NCBI GenBank assembly: GCA_027492675.1
Contig: JAPUEI010000071.1
Coordinates: 15,174-52,036, forward strand
Length of the DNA: 36,863 bases
Direction of reading: 5' to 3'
Source of the DNA: Propionibacteriaceae bacterium
Lineage (GTDB): Bacteria > Actinomycetota > Actinomycetes > Propionibacteriales > Propionibacteriaceae
Shown: piece after piece, positions 7,060 through 15,083 of the stretch
How the letters are laid out: each line of letters starts with the position of its first letter
How positions within the stretch are numbered: position 1 is the stretch's first letter
Program-made: the position numbers and the translations under genes
Notes under the pieces: model-generated
The model's input: the letters and a program-made list of their open reading frames with translations, nothing else
Database searches by the model: none
Told to the model about the DNA's origin: nothing

Positions 7060-7866
7060 TCAGCGCTTGCCGAAGATGCTGCCGAGGATGTCGTCGACGA
7101 TGCTGCCGCCAGTCGTGGGCTGGGCGCTGGAATCCGCCTGGTCGACCTGGGGATCACCGGACTCGTCGACCTGAAGGCTGCCCGCGCTGCCGGGCGTGGT
7201 GTCGGGGGGCAGATCTACCGGCTGGTCCTGCTGCTGGTCGACCTGGACATCGGGCTGCTGCCCCTGCGGGGCGCTCGCCTGGCCGCCACCGAGGATCGAG
7301 TCGAGCCCGCCACCGGCGAGGATGGTGCCGAGGATGCTCCCCAGTACTCCGCCGCCGGCCGACTGCTGCGACGGCGCGCCGCCGCCCAGCCCGCCACTGC
7401 CGAGCACGCTGCCCAGAATGTCGTTGAGGATGCTGCCCCCGCCCGACTGCTGTGACGAGCCGCCGGTGAGCTTCTTGGCGAGATAGGCCAGCACGATCGG
7501 CGCGAGGATGGGCAACAGCTGCTGGATCAGGCTCTTGCTCGCCCCCGTACGCTGCCCGAGCGCCGCGGCCATCTGGCCGGACTGGTCACCGAAGATGTGC
7601 TGGACGATCTTCTCGCCGTCGGCCGTGTCGACCGATCCGAGGTCGACGGGACCGGACCCGAGCAGCGACGACCCGCCGTGCTGGACGAGCGCACCGGCGA
7701 TGGCGTTCTCGTGGCCGTTGTCGGCGTTGTGGGCGAGACCGCCGATGAGCGACGGGATCACCGCGGCCGCGGCCTGCTCCGCGGTGCCGGGGTCGACGCC
7801 CAACTGCGCCGCGAGCTGGTCGATGTTGAGCTGGCCGAGGATCTCCTCGACGGCGGACATGCTCAT
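7060..7866 (-). CDS. DUF937 domain protein with Gly/Gln/Ser-rich repeats
   Basis: 268 residues. The N-terminal 110 or so residues are the helical DUF937 domain (QLAAQLGVDPGTAEQAAAA, then VIPSLIGGL). A hydrophobic helix LLPILAPIVLAYLAKKL follows. The C-terminal half is low-complexity Gly/Gln/Ser/Asp/Pro carrying three copies of a short motif resembling G-x-[IV]-[LV]-x-[DS]-ILG-[ST]-[VI]-[LIF], the last one at the C-terminus (DDILGSIFGKR). No enzymatic motif is seen and function is unknown. The ATG start has AAAGGGA 5 bases upstream. It lies between accE and maf, which are more often adjacent. Confidence 0.8.
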   Translation of the reverse strand: MSMSAVEEILGQLNIDQLAAQLGVDPGTAEQAAAAVIPSLIGGLAHNADNGHENAIAGALVQHGGSSLLGSGPVDLGSVDTADGEKIVQHIFGDQSGQMAAALGQRTGASKSLIQQLLPILAPIVLAYLAKKLTGGSSQQSGGGSILNDILGSVLGSGGLGGGAPSQQSAGGGVLGSILGTILAGGGLDSILGGGQASAPQGQQPDVQVDQQQDQPVDLPPDTTPGSAGSLQVDESGDPQVDQADSSAQPTTGGSIVDDILGSIFGKR

Positions 7867-7903
7867 GATGGTCCCTTTCGCTTGGTGCTGGGGACGGGCT
7901 ACG

Positions 7904-8119
7904 TCACCAGCGGTACGTCGTGCGCCACGCGTCTCGGCCGAGTCTCACAGGCTCCCGCACGACGCGCCAGTAGGAACGCCAACTCATGGGTGGCATGCCG
8001 CCGCGATCCTTGGCCCGCAGCGCCTCGGCTGCGCCGGCCGACAGCACGGCGAGCACGGCGGCCAGCTCGTCGTCGGTCGGATTCCCCGAGGTGACAGTGA
8101 ACTGCGCGTCGATGCTCAC
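7904..8119 (-). CDS. accE: Acyl-CoA carboxylase epsilon subunit
   Basis: 71 residues. It has the usual features of actinobacterial epsilon subunits: a core [15 protein letters not shown], then a basic, Trp-rich tail ([22 protein letters not shown]). These small subunits stabilise the complex of biotinylated alpha chain and carboxyltransferase beta chain. The GTG start overlaps the stop of the beta-subunit gene in a GTGA arrangement (8116-8119), a classic sign of translational coupling. Small and fast-evolving, but context and sequence agree. Confidence 0.88.
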   Translation of the reverse strand: MSIDAQFTVTSGNPTDDELAAVLAVLSAGAAEALRAKDRGGMPPMSWRSYWRVVREPVRLGRDAWRTTYRW

Positions 8120-9690
8120 AGCGGGATGTTCCCATGCTTCTTGGGCGGCAGCGACTCTCTCTTGGTACGGAGGAGGCGCAGGGCCCGGATCACCGATGCG
8201 CGGGTCTCGTGCGGGTGGATGACCTGGTCGATGTAGCCGCGCTCCGCCGCCACGAACGGGTTCGCGAGCGTGTCGTTGTACTCCTCGACGAGCTCCTTGC
8301 GGCGGGCCACGGGGTCGGCCGCCTCGGCGAGCTCCTTGCGGTACAGGATGTTGACCGCGCCCTCAGCACCCATCACGGCGATCTGGGCCGTCGGCCACGC
8401 GAGGTTGATGTCGGCGCCGAGGTGCTTGGACCCCATGACGTCGTACGCCCCTCCGTACGCCTTGCGGGTGATGATCGTCAGCAGCGGGACGGTCGCCTCG
8501 GAGTAGGCGTACAGCAGCTTCGCGCCGCGGCGGATGATGCCCTTCCACTCCTGGTCGGTGCCCGGCAGGAAGCCCGGCACGTCGACGAACGTCATCACGG
8601 GGATGTTGAAGCAGTCGCAGGTGCGGACGAAGCGCGCCGCCTTCTCGGACGCGTCGATGTCCAAGCAACCCGCGAACACCATCGGCTGGTTCGCGATGAT
8701 GCCGATCGAGCGGCCCTCGACGCGGCCGAAGCCGACGACGATGTTCGGCGCGAACAGCGGCTGCACTTCGAGGAAGTCGTCGTTGTCGAGCACCGTACGG
8801 ATGATCTCGTGCATGTCGTACGGCTGGTTCGACGAGTCGGGGATCAGGCCGTCGAGCCGGCGATCGTGGTCGGTGATCGTGAGGTCGACCTCGTCCTCGA
8901 TGTACAGCGGCGGGTCCTCGAGGTTGTTCTGCGGCAGGAAGCTGATCAGCTCCCGTACGTACTCGATCGCGTCGTTCTCGTCCGAGGCCAGGTAGTGGGC
9001 GTTGCCGGACTTCGTGTTGTGCGTGCGACCGCCGCCCAGATCCTCGAGCGTGACGTCCTCGCCGGTGACGGTCTTGATGACCTCGGGGCCGGTGATGAAC
9101 ATCTGCGAGGTCTGGTCGACCATGACGATGAAGTCGGTCAGCGCCGGCGAGTACACGTGGCCGCCCGCGGCCGGGCCCATGATCAGCGAGATCTGGGGGA
9201 TGACACCGGACGCGAGGGTGTTGCGCTTGAAGATCTCGGCGTACAGGCCGAGTGAGACGACACCCTCCTGGATGCGGGCGCCGCCGCCCTCGTTGATGCC
9301 GATGATCGGCACACCGGTCTTGAGGGCGAAGTCGATGATCTTGCAGATCTTCTCGCCGTAGACCTCGCCGAGCGCGCCGCCGAAGATCATGACGTCCTGG
9401 CTGAACACGCACACGGGACGTCCGTGGATCGCGCCGGTGCCGGTGACGACGCCGTCACCGTACGGTCGGCGCGCTTCCAGACCGAAGTTGGTCGAGCGGT
9501 GGCGTGCGAACTGGTCGAACTCGGAGAAGGTTCCCTCGTCGAGAAGGGCGAGTACGCGCTCGCGCGCGGTCATCTTTCCCTTGGCGTGCTGCTTCTCGAC
9601 GGCCGCGGCAGGCGCGGAGTGGATGGCCTCTTCGATCCGACGGGCCAGGTCGGCGGCTTTGCCGGCTGTGGTGTGGATGTCGATGTCCAT
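8116..9690 (-). CDS. pccB: Acyl-CoA (probably propionyl-CoA) carboxylase carboxyltransferase beta subunit
   Basis: 524 residues, the full length for this family. It transfers CO2 from carboxybiotin to an acyl-CoA, giving methylmalonyl-CoA or malonyl-CoA for propionate metabolism and lipid synthesis. Both crotonase-fold halves are present, with oxyanion-hole glycines in the N half ([11 protein letters not shown]) and the C half ([14 protein letters not shown]). D417 in AYDVM matches the Asp that in actinobacterial PccB favours propionyl-CoA, where acetyl-preferring enzymes tend to have Ile. Followed by accE in an overlapping frame. The biotin-carrying alpha chain is not in the window. TAGGGT sits 6 bases before the ATG, suggesting a leaderless mRNA divergent from birA. 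Confidence 0.93.
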   Translation of the reverse strand: MDIDIHTTAGKAADLARRIEEAIHSAPAAAVEKQHAKGKMTARERVLALLDEGTFSEFDQFARHRSTNFGLEARRPYGDGVVTGTGAIHGRPVCVFSQDVMIFGGALGEVYGEKICKIIDFALKTGVPIIGINEGGGARIQEGVVSLGLYAEIFKRNTLASGVIPQISLIMGPAAGGHVYSPALTDFIVMVDQTSQMFITGPEVIKTVTGEDVTLEDLGGGRTHNTKSGNAHYLASDENDAIEYVRELISFLPQNNLEDPPLYIEDEVDLTITDHDRRLDGLIPDSSNQPYDMHEIIRTVLDNDDFLEVQPLFAPNIVVGFGRVEGRSIGIIANQPMVFAGCLDIDASEKAARFVRTCDCFNIPVMTFVDVPGFLPGTDQEWKGIIRRGAKLLYAYSEATVPLLTIITRKAYGGAYDVMGSKHLGADINLAWPTAQIAVMGAEGAVNILYRKELAEAADPVARRKELVEEYNDTLANPFVAAERGYIDQVIHPHETRASVIRALRLLRTKRESLPPKKHGNIPL

Positions 9691-9696
9691 GTGCGC

Positions 9697-9702
9697 ACCC
9701 TA
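9697..9702 (-). promoter_or_regulatory. -10 box for the carboxylase beta/epsilon genes
   Basis: The minus strand reads TAGGGT, 6 bases, then the ATG at 9690. It forms a divergent pair with the birA promoter about 80 bp away. Confidence 0.55.
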
Positions 9703-9775
9703 GCGACCAGAAGACCTCTCCGATGACCGTCGAGAACCCGGGAAGGACGGAAAACGCCCTCCAGTTTCCGGCAGG

Positions 9776-9781
9776 TAGCGT
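9776..9781 (+). promoter_or_regulatory. -10 box for birA
   Basis: TAGCGT, 7 bases, then the GTG start at 9789. This leaderless arrangement fixes the birA start and excludes longer readings that begin near 9504. Confidence 0.55.
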
Positions 9782-9788
9782 TCTTCCC

Positions 9789-10544
9789 GTGAGCACGCTC
9801 GACGAGGTCAACATCGCCGTCGCCGGTTGGCAGGTGGACAGCGTGGCGTCGACGGGGTCGACGAATGCCGACCTGGCGGTACGGGCTCGGGCCGGCGCCG
9901 GTTCGTACACCGCCCTGGTCGCGGGGGAGCAGACCGCTGGCCGGGGGCGGATGACGCGGTCGTGGTCTAGTCCTCAGGGCACGTCGGTCAGCCTGTCGGT
10001 GCTTGTCAGGCCGGGGAGGCCGACCGGCGAGTGGGGGCTGCTGCCGCTCCTCACGGGGCTCGGGGTCGCGCGGGCCGTCCGGTCGCTGGGCGCGGAGGCC
10101 GTGCTGAAGTGGCCGAATGACGTGCTGCTGCCGGCCGACGCGGAGCGCAAGGTCTGCGGCATCCTCGCCGAGGTGGTGGCGACGCCGGCCCCAGGCGTGG
10201 TGGTCGGCATGGGCGTCAACGTCGGGCAGGTCCGCGACGAGCTCCCCGTCGAGACGGCGACGTCGCTGCGGCTGGTCGGCGTCGAGGTGACCCGCCCCGC
10301 CGTCGTACAGGCCCTGCTCGGACACCTCGGGACGGTGTACAGGCGGTGGGACGCCGACGGCTGGGCGGCGGTGAGGGGTGAGTACGAGGCGCTGTGCGTC
10401 ACCCTCGGACGCCAGGTGCGCGTCGAGCTGCCGGACGGTCGTGCAGTCACGGGCATCGCGTCGGCGGTGCTGGATGACGGCCGCATCGTCGTCGGTGGTC
10501 AGGCATTCGCCGCCGGCGACGTCCATCACCTGCGCCCGGTCTGA
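9789..10544 (+). CDS. birA: Biotin-[acetyl-CoA-carboxylase] ligase
   Basis: 251 residues. The enzyme makes biotinyl-AMP and attaches biotin to the carrier Lys of acyl-CoA carboxylases. The adenylate-binding GRGRMTR (51-57) is followed by SWSSPQGTS, then KWPNDVLL (K107) and VVGMGVNVG, with a C-terminal SH3-like domain ending in HHLRPV. There is no N-terminal winged helix, so it is a group I enzyme that does not act as a repressor. It is divergent from the carboxylase beta gene it serves. The GTG start is supported by the upstream TAGCGT box. Confidence 0.93.
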   Translation: MSTLDEVNIAVAGWQVDSVASTGSTNADLAVRARAGAGSYTALVAGEQTAGRGRMTRSWSSPQGTSVSLSVLVRPGRPTGEWGLLPLLTGLGVARAVRSLGAEAVLKWPNDVLLPADAERKVCGILAEVVATPAPGVVVGMGVNVGQVRDELPVETATSLRLVGVEVTRPAVVQALLGHLGTVYRRWDADGWAAVRGEYEALCVTLGRQVRVELPDGRAVTGIASAVLDDGRIVVGGQAFAAGDVHHLRPV

Positions 10545-10553
10545 GCCGGGCCG

Positions 10554-10714
10554 TCCCCCGAAGTCGTCGTTATTCAGGCGGTCATCCGCCCGGCCAGCAG
10601 CCGGTCCCCCGAAGTTGTCGTTCTCAGGCCGATCTGGGCCCGAACAACGACAACTTCGGGGGATTCGCCAGGAGCCGGGCTGCCGCGTGAGCGCAAAGCG
10701 ACAATTTCGGGGGA
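10554..10714. repeat. Nested symmetric inverted repeat: four copies of an 18-bp unit
   Basis: The unit TCCCCCGAAGTYGTCGTT occurs at 10554-10571 and 10605-10622 on the plus strand, and inverted at 10646-10663 and 10697-10714 (the last with two differences). Direct copies are spaced 51 bp apart on both sides. The two inverted pairs share the same centre near 10634. The inner pair is a perfect 18-bp inverted repeat with a 23-nt loop and could end birA transcription. Between the first two copies lies GGCGG-TCAT-CCGCC, a further small hairpin. No flanking target-site duplication was seen. Confidence 0.75.
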
Positions 10715-10884
10715 TTGGGTGATCAGAGTGTCTGGCAAGTTGGCGTTCCGTTCGGGTGAGTTCCCTGAGGGTTGATGTGAAGCGCGCCAGGTTCTCTGCC
10801 GCTCTCATACAGGTCGGGGCCCTCGGGCGAGGGTCTCGTCGTTGGCAGCCTCGTACGGGCCAGGCGATGTGGGACCCTTTCTGC
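10715..10884. other. Intergenic stretch before the PH-domain gene
   Basis: With the repeat element, this makes a 340-bp gap after birA. It contains a perfect CCCTCG-GG-CGAGGG palindrome at 10820-10833. I see no convincing promoter or gene. An in-frame reading from 10756 extends the PH-domain protein by 43 residues of poor quality and is not accepted. Confidence 0.4.
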
Positions 10885-11400
10885 ATGGCGTTCTCGGAGA
10901 AGCTGTTGGGCCAGGGTGAACACGTCGTCTTCCACCTGCGCACCCACTGGCGCGTGCTGATCTGGCCGGCCCTCGCCTTCCTGATGCTGTGTCTTCTGGC
11001 CGGCGCCGGCATCGGGGTGCTGGTCCCGATGGTCGCCGAGAGCGGCCGGCTCGTCGTCACCTGGATCATCGTCGGTGTGGCCCTCGTCGGATTCGTGGCG
11101 CTCTGCCTGCTGCCGTTCCTGCGCTGGTGGACGACCACCTACACCGTCACCAACCGTCGACTGATCACCCGTCGCGGCATCCTCAACAAGAGTGGCCACG
11201 ACCTGCCACTGATCCGGATCAACAACGTCGAGTACCAGCGCTCCTTGTGGGACCGGATGTTCGGGTGCGGCACGCTCACCCTGATGACTGCCGCTGAAGA
11301 CCCGCTCACGCTTCCGGACATCCCCGACGTCGAGCGCACCCACCTGCGTCTGGGCGAGCTGATGACCCACGCGGGTTCCGCCCACGGCGAGGACGCGTGA
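10885..11400 (+). CDS. PH-domain (bPH_2 type) membrane protein
   Basis: 171 residues. After a short N-terminus (MAFSEKLLGQGEHVVFHLRTHW) come two membrane helices, about VLIWPALAFLMLCLL and VVTWIIVGVALVGFVALCL. A bacterial PH-like domain follows, with the typical YTVTNRRLITRRGIL start and the DLPLIRINNVEYQRS and GTLTLMTA strands. Function is unknown; such proteins are common between birA and purK in actinobacteria. It overlaps gtrA by 4 bp (GTGA). ATG 10867 is another possible start. Neither has a strong ribosome-binding site; 10885 is chosen because the family usually begins this way. Confidence 0.82.
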   Translation: MAFSEKLLGQGEHVVFHLRTHWRVLIWPALAFLMLCLLAGAGIGVLVPMVAESGRLVVTWIIVGVALVGFVALCLLPFLRWWTTTYTVTNRRLITRRGILNKSGHDLPLIRINNVEYQRSLWDRMFGCGTLTLMTAAEDPLTLPDIPDVERTHLRLGELMTHAGSAHGEDA

Positions 11401-11834
11401 CGGAGCCGGGGCGGCTGGGGCTCACGTCCCAGCTCGTACGGTTCGTGGCCGTGGGCGCCGTCTCGGCGGTCGTCGACTACGGCATCCTCGTGCTGCTCAT
11501 GCAGCTGGGGCTCGGTCACACCCCGGCGAAGGCCTGCTCCTTCGTGGCGGGCACGACGACCGCGTACCTGCTCAACCGCCGCTGGACGTTCGGCGCTGCC
11601 GGCTCGCACCGGACGTTCCTCGCCGTCCTCCTGCTGTACGGGAGCACGTTCGCCGTCCAGGTCGGTCTGTTCGCCCTTCTCTACCCGTGGCTCGAGGCGA
11701 AGGCCGGCGTACGGGTGGCGCAGATCGTCGGGTTCGTGATCGCCCAGGGTGTGGCGACGACGGTGAACTTCGTCGTCCAGCGCACGCTCATCTTCCGGCA
11801 TCGCGGGGAACCGTCGGTAGGCTCACGAGCGTGA
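11397..11834 (+). CDS. GtrA family membrane protein
   Basis: 145 residues with four hydrophobic segments, including VRFVAVGAVSAVVDYGILVLL near the N-terminus, the conserved AKACSFVAGTTTAYLLNRRWTF and a last segment around IVGFVIAQGVATTVNFVVQRTLIF. GtrA proteins are thought to help move polyprenyl-linked sugars across the membrane during envelope or glycan decoration. Both ends overlap neighbours by 4 bp (GTGA at 11397 with the PH-domain gene and at 11831 with purK), so it sits in a tight operon with them. Confidence 0.88.
   Translation: MTEPGRLGLTSQLVRFVAVGAVSAVVDYGILVLLMQLGLGHTPAKACSFVAGTTTAYLLNRRWTFGAAGSHRTFLAVLLLYGSTFAVQVGLFALLYPWLEAKAGVRVAQIVGFVIAQGVATTVNFVVQRTLIFRHRGEPSVGSRA
11818..11823 (+). 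promoter_or_regulatory. Internal -10 box for purK inside the gtrA 3' end
   Basis: TAGGCT, 7 bases, then the purK GTG at 11831. It matches the leaderless promoters elsewhere in the window and could let purK-purE be expressed apart from the upstream membrane genes. As it lies inside coding sequence, chance is possible. Confidence 0.4.
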
Positions 11835-12979
11835 GCACCCCGGTCGTCGGCATCATCGGTGGCGGTCAGCTTGCCCGCATGATGCACGCGGCAGGCGTCG
11901 GTCTCGGCGTCCGCGTGGCCCTCCTCGCCGAGGGCCCGGACGTGTCCGCCGCCCAGGTCGTGCACGACGTCACCGTCGGGGACTACACCGACCCCGCCAC
12001 CGTCGCCGCGTTCGCCGCGGGCTGTGACGTGATCACGTTCGACCACGAGCACGTACCGACCGCTCTTCTCTCCCGCCTCGAGGCCGACAGCGTGGTGGTA
12101 CGGCCCGGCCCCGAGGCCCTCGTCCACGCACAGGACAAGGTCGTGATGCGGCGCCGGCTCGCGGCCCACAGCATCCCGGTCCCGGCGTTCGCCGTGGTCG
12201 CCTCGCCCGCCGAGCTGGTCCTCTTCGCTTCCAGCACGGGCTGGCCCGTGATCGCGAAGACGTCTCGCGGCGGGTACGACGGCAAGGGGGTCTGGAAGCT
12301 CGACGGGCCCGACGCCGCGGGGGAGCCGTTCGCGAACCTGGCCGAGGGGGTCGAGGTGCTCGCCGAGGAGTACGTACCGTTCACCCGCGAGCTCTCCGCC
12401 CTGGTCGTTCGCTCGCCGTCGGGGCAGGCCGTCGCGTACCCCGTCAGCGAGTCCGTCCAGGCCGACGGCATCTGCGTGGAGACCACGACGCCCGCACCCG
12501 GGCTGACCCCCGAGCAGGCCACCGCGTGCCAGCGCATGGCGCTCGAGATCGCGGCAGATCTCGGCGTGGTCGGCGTGCTGGCCGTCGAGCTGATGCAGCG
12601 TGCCGACGGCTCCGTGGTCGTCAACGAGCTCGCGATGCGGCCGCACAACACGGGTCACTGGTCGATCGACGGGGCCGTGACGAGCCAGTTCGAGAACCAC
12701 CTGCGGGCCGTGCTCGACCTGCCGCTGGGCGACCCGAGCGCCCGCGCACCGTGGACCGTGATGCACAACGTGCTGGGCGGCTCTCGTACGGACCTCGTCG
12801 ACGGGTTGCGTCACGTGATGGCGCGGGACCCGGGACTGCGCGTACAGCTGTACGGCAAGGGCGTCGTGCCGGGTCGCAAGGTCGGCCACGTCACGGCGAC
12901 CGGGGGCGACCTCGACGACGTCCGGCGGCGCGCCCGCCAGGGGGCCGCGGGACTCAAGGACAACGGAGGCGACGCATGA
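11831..12979 (+). CDS. purK: N5-carboxyaminoimidazole ribonucleotide synthase
   Basis: 382 residues. Uses ATP and bicarbonate to convert AIR to N5-CAIR in purine synthesis. The N-terminal [12 protein letters not shown] is the PurK signature. The ATP-grasp centre follows with [17 protein letters not shown], the [16 protein letters not shown] strand and the C-terminal metal-binding [20 protein letters not shown] 11831 is chosen because it overlaps the gtrA stop and follows TAGGCT by 7 bases. A longer in-frame reading from 11687 runs through gtrA and is rejected. The next gene, purE, overlaps by 4 bp. Confidence 0.96.
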   Translation: MSTPVVGIIGGGQLARMMHAAGVGLGVRVALLAEGPDVSAAQVVHDVTVGDYTDPATVAAFAAGCDVITFDHEHVPTALLSRLEADSVVVRPGPEALVHAQDKVVMRRRLAAHSIPVPAFAVVASPAELVLFASSTGWPVIAKTSRGGYDGKGVWKLDGPDAAGEPFANLAEGVEVLAEEYVPFTRELSALVVRSPSGQAVAYPVSESVQADGICVETTTPAPGLTPEQATACQRMALEIAADLGVVGVLAVELMQRADGSVVVNELAMRPHNTGHWSIDGAVTSQFENHLRAVLDLPLGDPSARAPWTVMHNVLGGSRTDLVDGLRHVMARDPGLRVQLYGKGVVPGRKVGHVTATGGDLDDVRRRARQGAAGLKDNGGDA

Positions 12980-13464
12980 ACGCACGGGTTGGGATCGTCA
13001 TGGGGTCGGACTCCGACTGGCCGACGATGGAGGAAGCGGCAGAAGTGTGCGCCGAGTTCGGCATCGACTACGAGGCCGATGTCGTGAGCGCCCACCGGAT
13101 GCCGGAGGAGATGGTGGCGTACGGGCGCGGGGCTCATGAGCGCGGCCTCGAAGTGATCATCGCCGGTGCTGGCGGTGCGGCTCACCTGCCCGGCATGCTC
13201 GCCGCCCTCACGCCCCTGCCGGTGATCGGCGTGCCGGTGCCCCTGAAGTACCTCGACGGCATGGACTCCCTGCTGTCCATCGTGCAGATGCCCGGGGGTG
13301 TGCCGGTGGCCACGGTAGCCATCGGGAACGCGCGGAACGCCGGGCTGCTCGCCGTACGGATCCTGGCCGCTGGCGACCCCGTACTCACGGCCAAGATGAT
13401 CGAGTTCCAGAGGAAGCTGCACGCGACGGCGCGGGCGAGGGGCGCGTCGGTTCGGGGTCGGTAG
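12976..13464 (+). CDS. purE: N5-carboxyaminoimidazole ribonucleotide mutase
   Basis: 162 residues, class I PurE. Rearranges N5-CAIR to CAIR, directly after PurK. The signature [13 protein letters not shown] is followed by VVSAHRMPE, the glycine-rich [28 protein letters not shown] and the [13 protein letters not shown] segment. The ATG overlaps the purK stop (ATGA) and follows a GGAGG ribosome-binding site. The product should form an octamer in the cytosol. Confidence 0.97.
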   Translation: MNARVGIVMGSDSDWPTMEEAAEVCAEFGIDYEADVVSAHRMPEEMVAYGRGAHERGLEVIIAGAGGAAHLPGMLAALTPLPVIGVPVPLKYLDGMDSLLSIVQMPGGVPVATVAIGNARNAGLLAVRILAAGDPVLTAKMIEFQRKLHATARARGASVRGR

Positions 13465-13512
13465 CCCTGCCGGAGGCCGTCCGGGGAACCGGCCGCTGCC
13501 CCGCGTGGCGCG

Positions 13513-13541
13513 TTGGGCCGGTCAGGGGCCCTGGTCATACT
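13513..13541 (+). promoter_or_regulatory. Candidate promoter for the LCP gene
   Basis: TTGGGC (13513-13518), 17 bases, then CATACT (13536-13541), followed about 25 bases later by an AAGGAG ribosome-binding site and the GTG at 13584. A reasonable sigma-A-type match, by eye only. Confidence 0.4.
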
Positions 13542-13583
13542 GGGAGACGCCCAGAGTGTCCCCCCCGCGCAAGGAGAGCCATC

Positions 13584-15083
13584 GTGGCAGCGATCGAGGC
13601 GATCGTCCCGGGCGAAGACGTCCGGCGACGCAGCCAGGCTGCAGGCCTTCGGCGTGGGCTGACGATGGTCGCGATGACCGTTGTCGTGCCGGGGTCGGCG
13701 CAGTTGGCCGCAGGCAACCGCCGCATCGGGCGCTGGGGTGTACGGGTGTGGCTGGCGCTGGTCACCGCCACGATCCTGGCCCTTCTCGGCGTGCTGCTCG
13801 CGCGCAACCTTCTGCTCGGCATCTTCACCACGGGATGGGTGCTGTGGCTCGGGTCGTGGGTCGTCCTGGCGCTCGGTCTGTTCTGGGCCTTCTTGTTCGT
13901 CAACGCCTGGTGGGCCTCCCGACCCCGCGATCTCGGGTCGCTGCGTGGCGGCATCCTGGGTGCGATCGCGCTCGTCCTCGCCGTTGTCGTGGCCTACGGG
14001 TCCATCGTCACGTCGTCCGCCCTGCGCGCGTCGGGCTCGCTGGTGAGCACGATCTTCGGGGGTGGCGGCACCAACCAGCAGAAGGCCGGGCGCTACAACG
14101 TCCTGCTCCTGGGCAGCGACGCCGGCAACGACCGTGAGGGCACCCGCACCGACAGCGTCACGATCGCCAGCATCGACGCCGAGACCGGTCGAACGGTGCT
14201 GTTCGGGCTCCCGCGCAACCTCGAAGACGTACCCTTCCCCGACTCGTCGCCGCTCAAGAGCCTCTACCCGAACGGCTACGGCTGCGCTAACCACTCGTGC
14301 CTGCTGAACGCGATCTACCTGCTCGGGCAGGAGCACAAGAAGCTCTACCCCGGCGTCAAGGACCCCGGCGTACAGGCGGTCAAGGAAGCCGTCGAGGCCA
14401 CGACGGGCCTGCAGATCAACTACTACGCGATGGTCGACATGTACGGGTTCGCCGACCTCATCGACGCGCTCGGAGGCGTCCGGCTCGACATCAGCAAGCG
14501 GGTCCCGAAGGGCGGGTGGGGCGCGCCGCCGAGCGCGGGCTACATCGAGCCGGGGCCCGATCGGCTGCTCACCGGCCCTGAGGCGCTGTGGTTCGCCCGC
14601 GATCGCGACGGATCCAGCGACTACGCCCGGATGCAGCGCCAGAAGTGCGTGATGGTCGCCATGCTGCACCAGATGGACCCGCTGACGGTGGCGACGAAGT
14701 TCGGCCAGATCGCCTCCGCGACGGGTCGAATCCTCGTCACCGACGTGCCGTCGGGTGACGTCGGCATGCTCGTCGACCTCGCCAACAAGGCGAAGTCCCT
14801 CGACATCGCCAACGTGGCGTTCACACCACCGCTGGTCGCCCCGGGCAGCCCGAACTACGCCATCATCCGGGCCACGGTCGTCGACGCCATCAAGGCCTCG
14901 GAAGATCTCGACAAGGCCGGCATGTCGTCTGCTCCGCCGAGCTCGAAGGCAGCAGCGCCCGCGTCCAGCGCGGCCACCGGCAAGTCGACAGCCAAGGCCA
15001 CCGGCAAGGCGACGTCAGCCGCGACGACCGACGAGCCGGCGAACACCACAGAGGACCTCTCGGCCATCTGCACCGCTCGCTAA
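13584..15083 (+). CDS. LytR-CpsA-Psr (LCP) family cell-wall polymer ligase
   Basis: 499 residues. An N-terminal region with membrane helices at about 53-80, 84-108 and 123-143 is followed by the extracellular LCP domain from about residue 170 (YNVLLLGSDAG). Conserved acidic and arginine residues that bind the pyrophosphate of polyprenyl-linked substrates are present: D179, R188-T-D190 and R211 (GLPRNLEDVP). The family transfers glycopolymers from a lipid carrier to peptidoglycan, for example arabinogalactan in mycobacteria. A Ser/Ala/Thr/Lys-rich tail ends the protein. The GTG start follows AAGGAG. Its stop overlaps that of the convergent flavin-dependent oxidoreductase gene by 4 bp, inside GCTCGC-TAA-GCGAGC. 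Confidence 0.92.
   Translation: MAAIEAIVPGEDVRRRSQAAGLRRGLTMVAMTVVVPGSAQLAAGNRRIGRWGVRVWLALVTATILALLGVLLARNLLLGIFTTGWVLWLGSWVVLALGLFWAFLFVNAWWASRPRDLGSLRGGILGAIALVLAVVVAYGSIVTSSALRASGSLVSTIFGGGGTNQQKAGRYNVLLLGSDAGNDREGTRTDSVTIASIDAETGRTVLFGLPRNLEDVPFPDSSPLKSLYPNGYGCANHSCLLNAIYLLGQEHKKLYPGVKDPGVQAVKEAVEATTGLQINYYAMVDMYGFADLIDALGGVRLDISKRVPKGGWGAPPSAGYIEPGPDRLLTGPEALWFARDRDGSSDYARMQRQKCVMVAMLHQMDPLTVATKFGQIASATGRILVTDVPSGDVGMLVDLANKAKSLDIANVAFTPPLVAPGSPNYAIIRATVVDAIKASEDLDKAGMSSAPPSSKAAAPASSAATGKSTAKATGKATSAATTDEPANTTEDLSAICTAR

Noticed and set aside
10554..10714. CRISPR array
   Set aside because: The four units are in mixed orientation, only 18 bp long, and no cas genes are present.
9570..11138. 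Minus-strand open frame of 522 codons spanning birA and the PH-domain gene
   Set aside because: It crosses two well-supported plus-strand genes and the symmetric repeat, and has no recognisable protein features.
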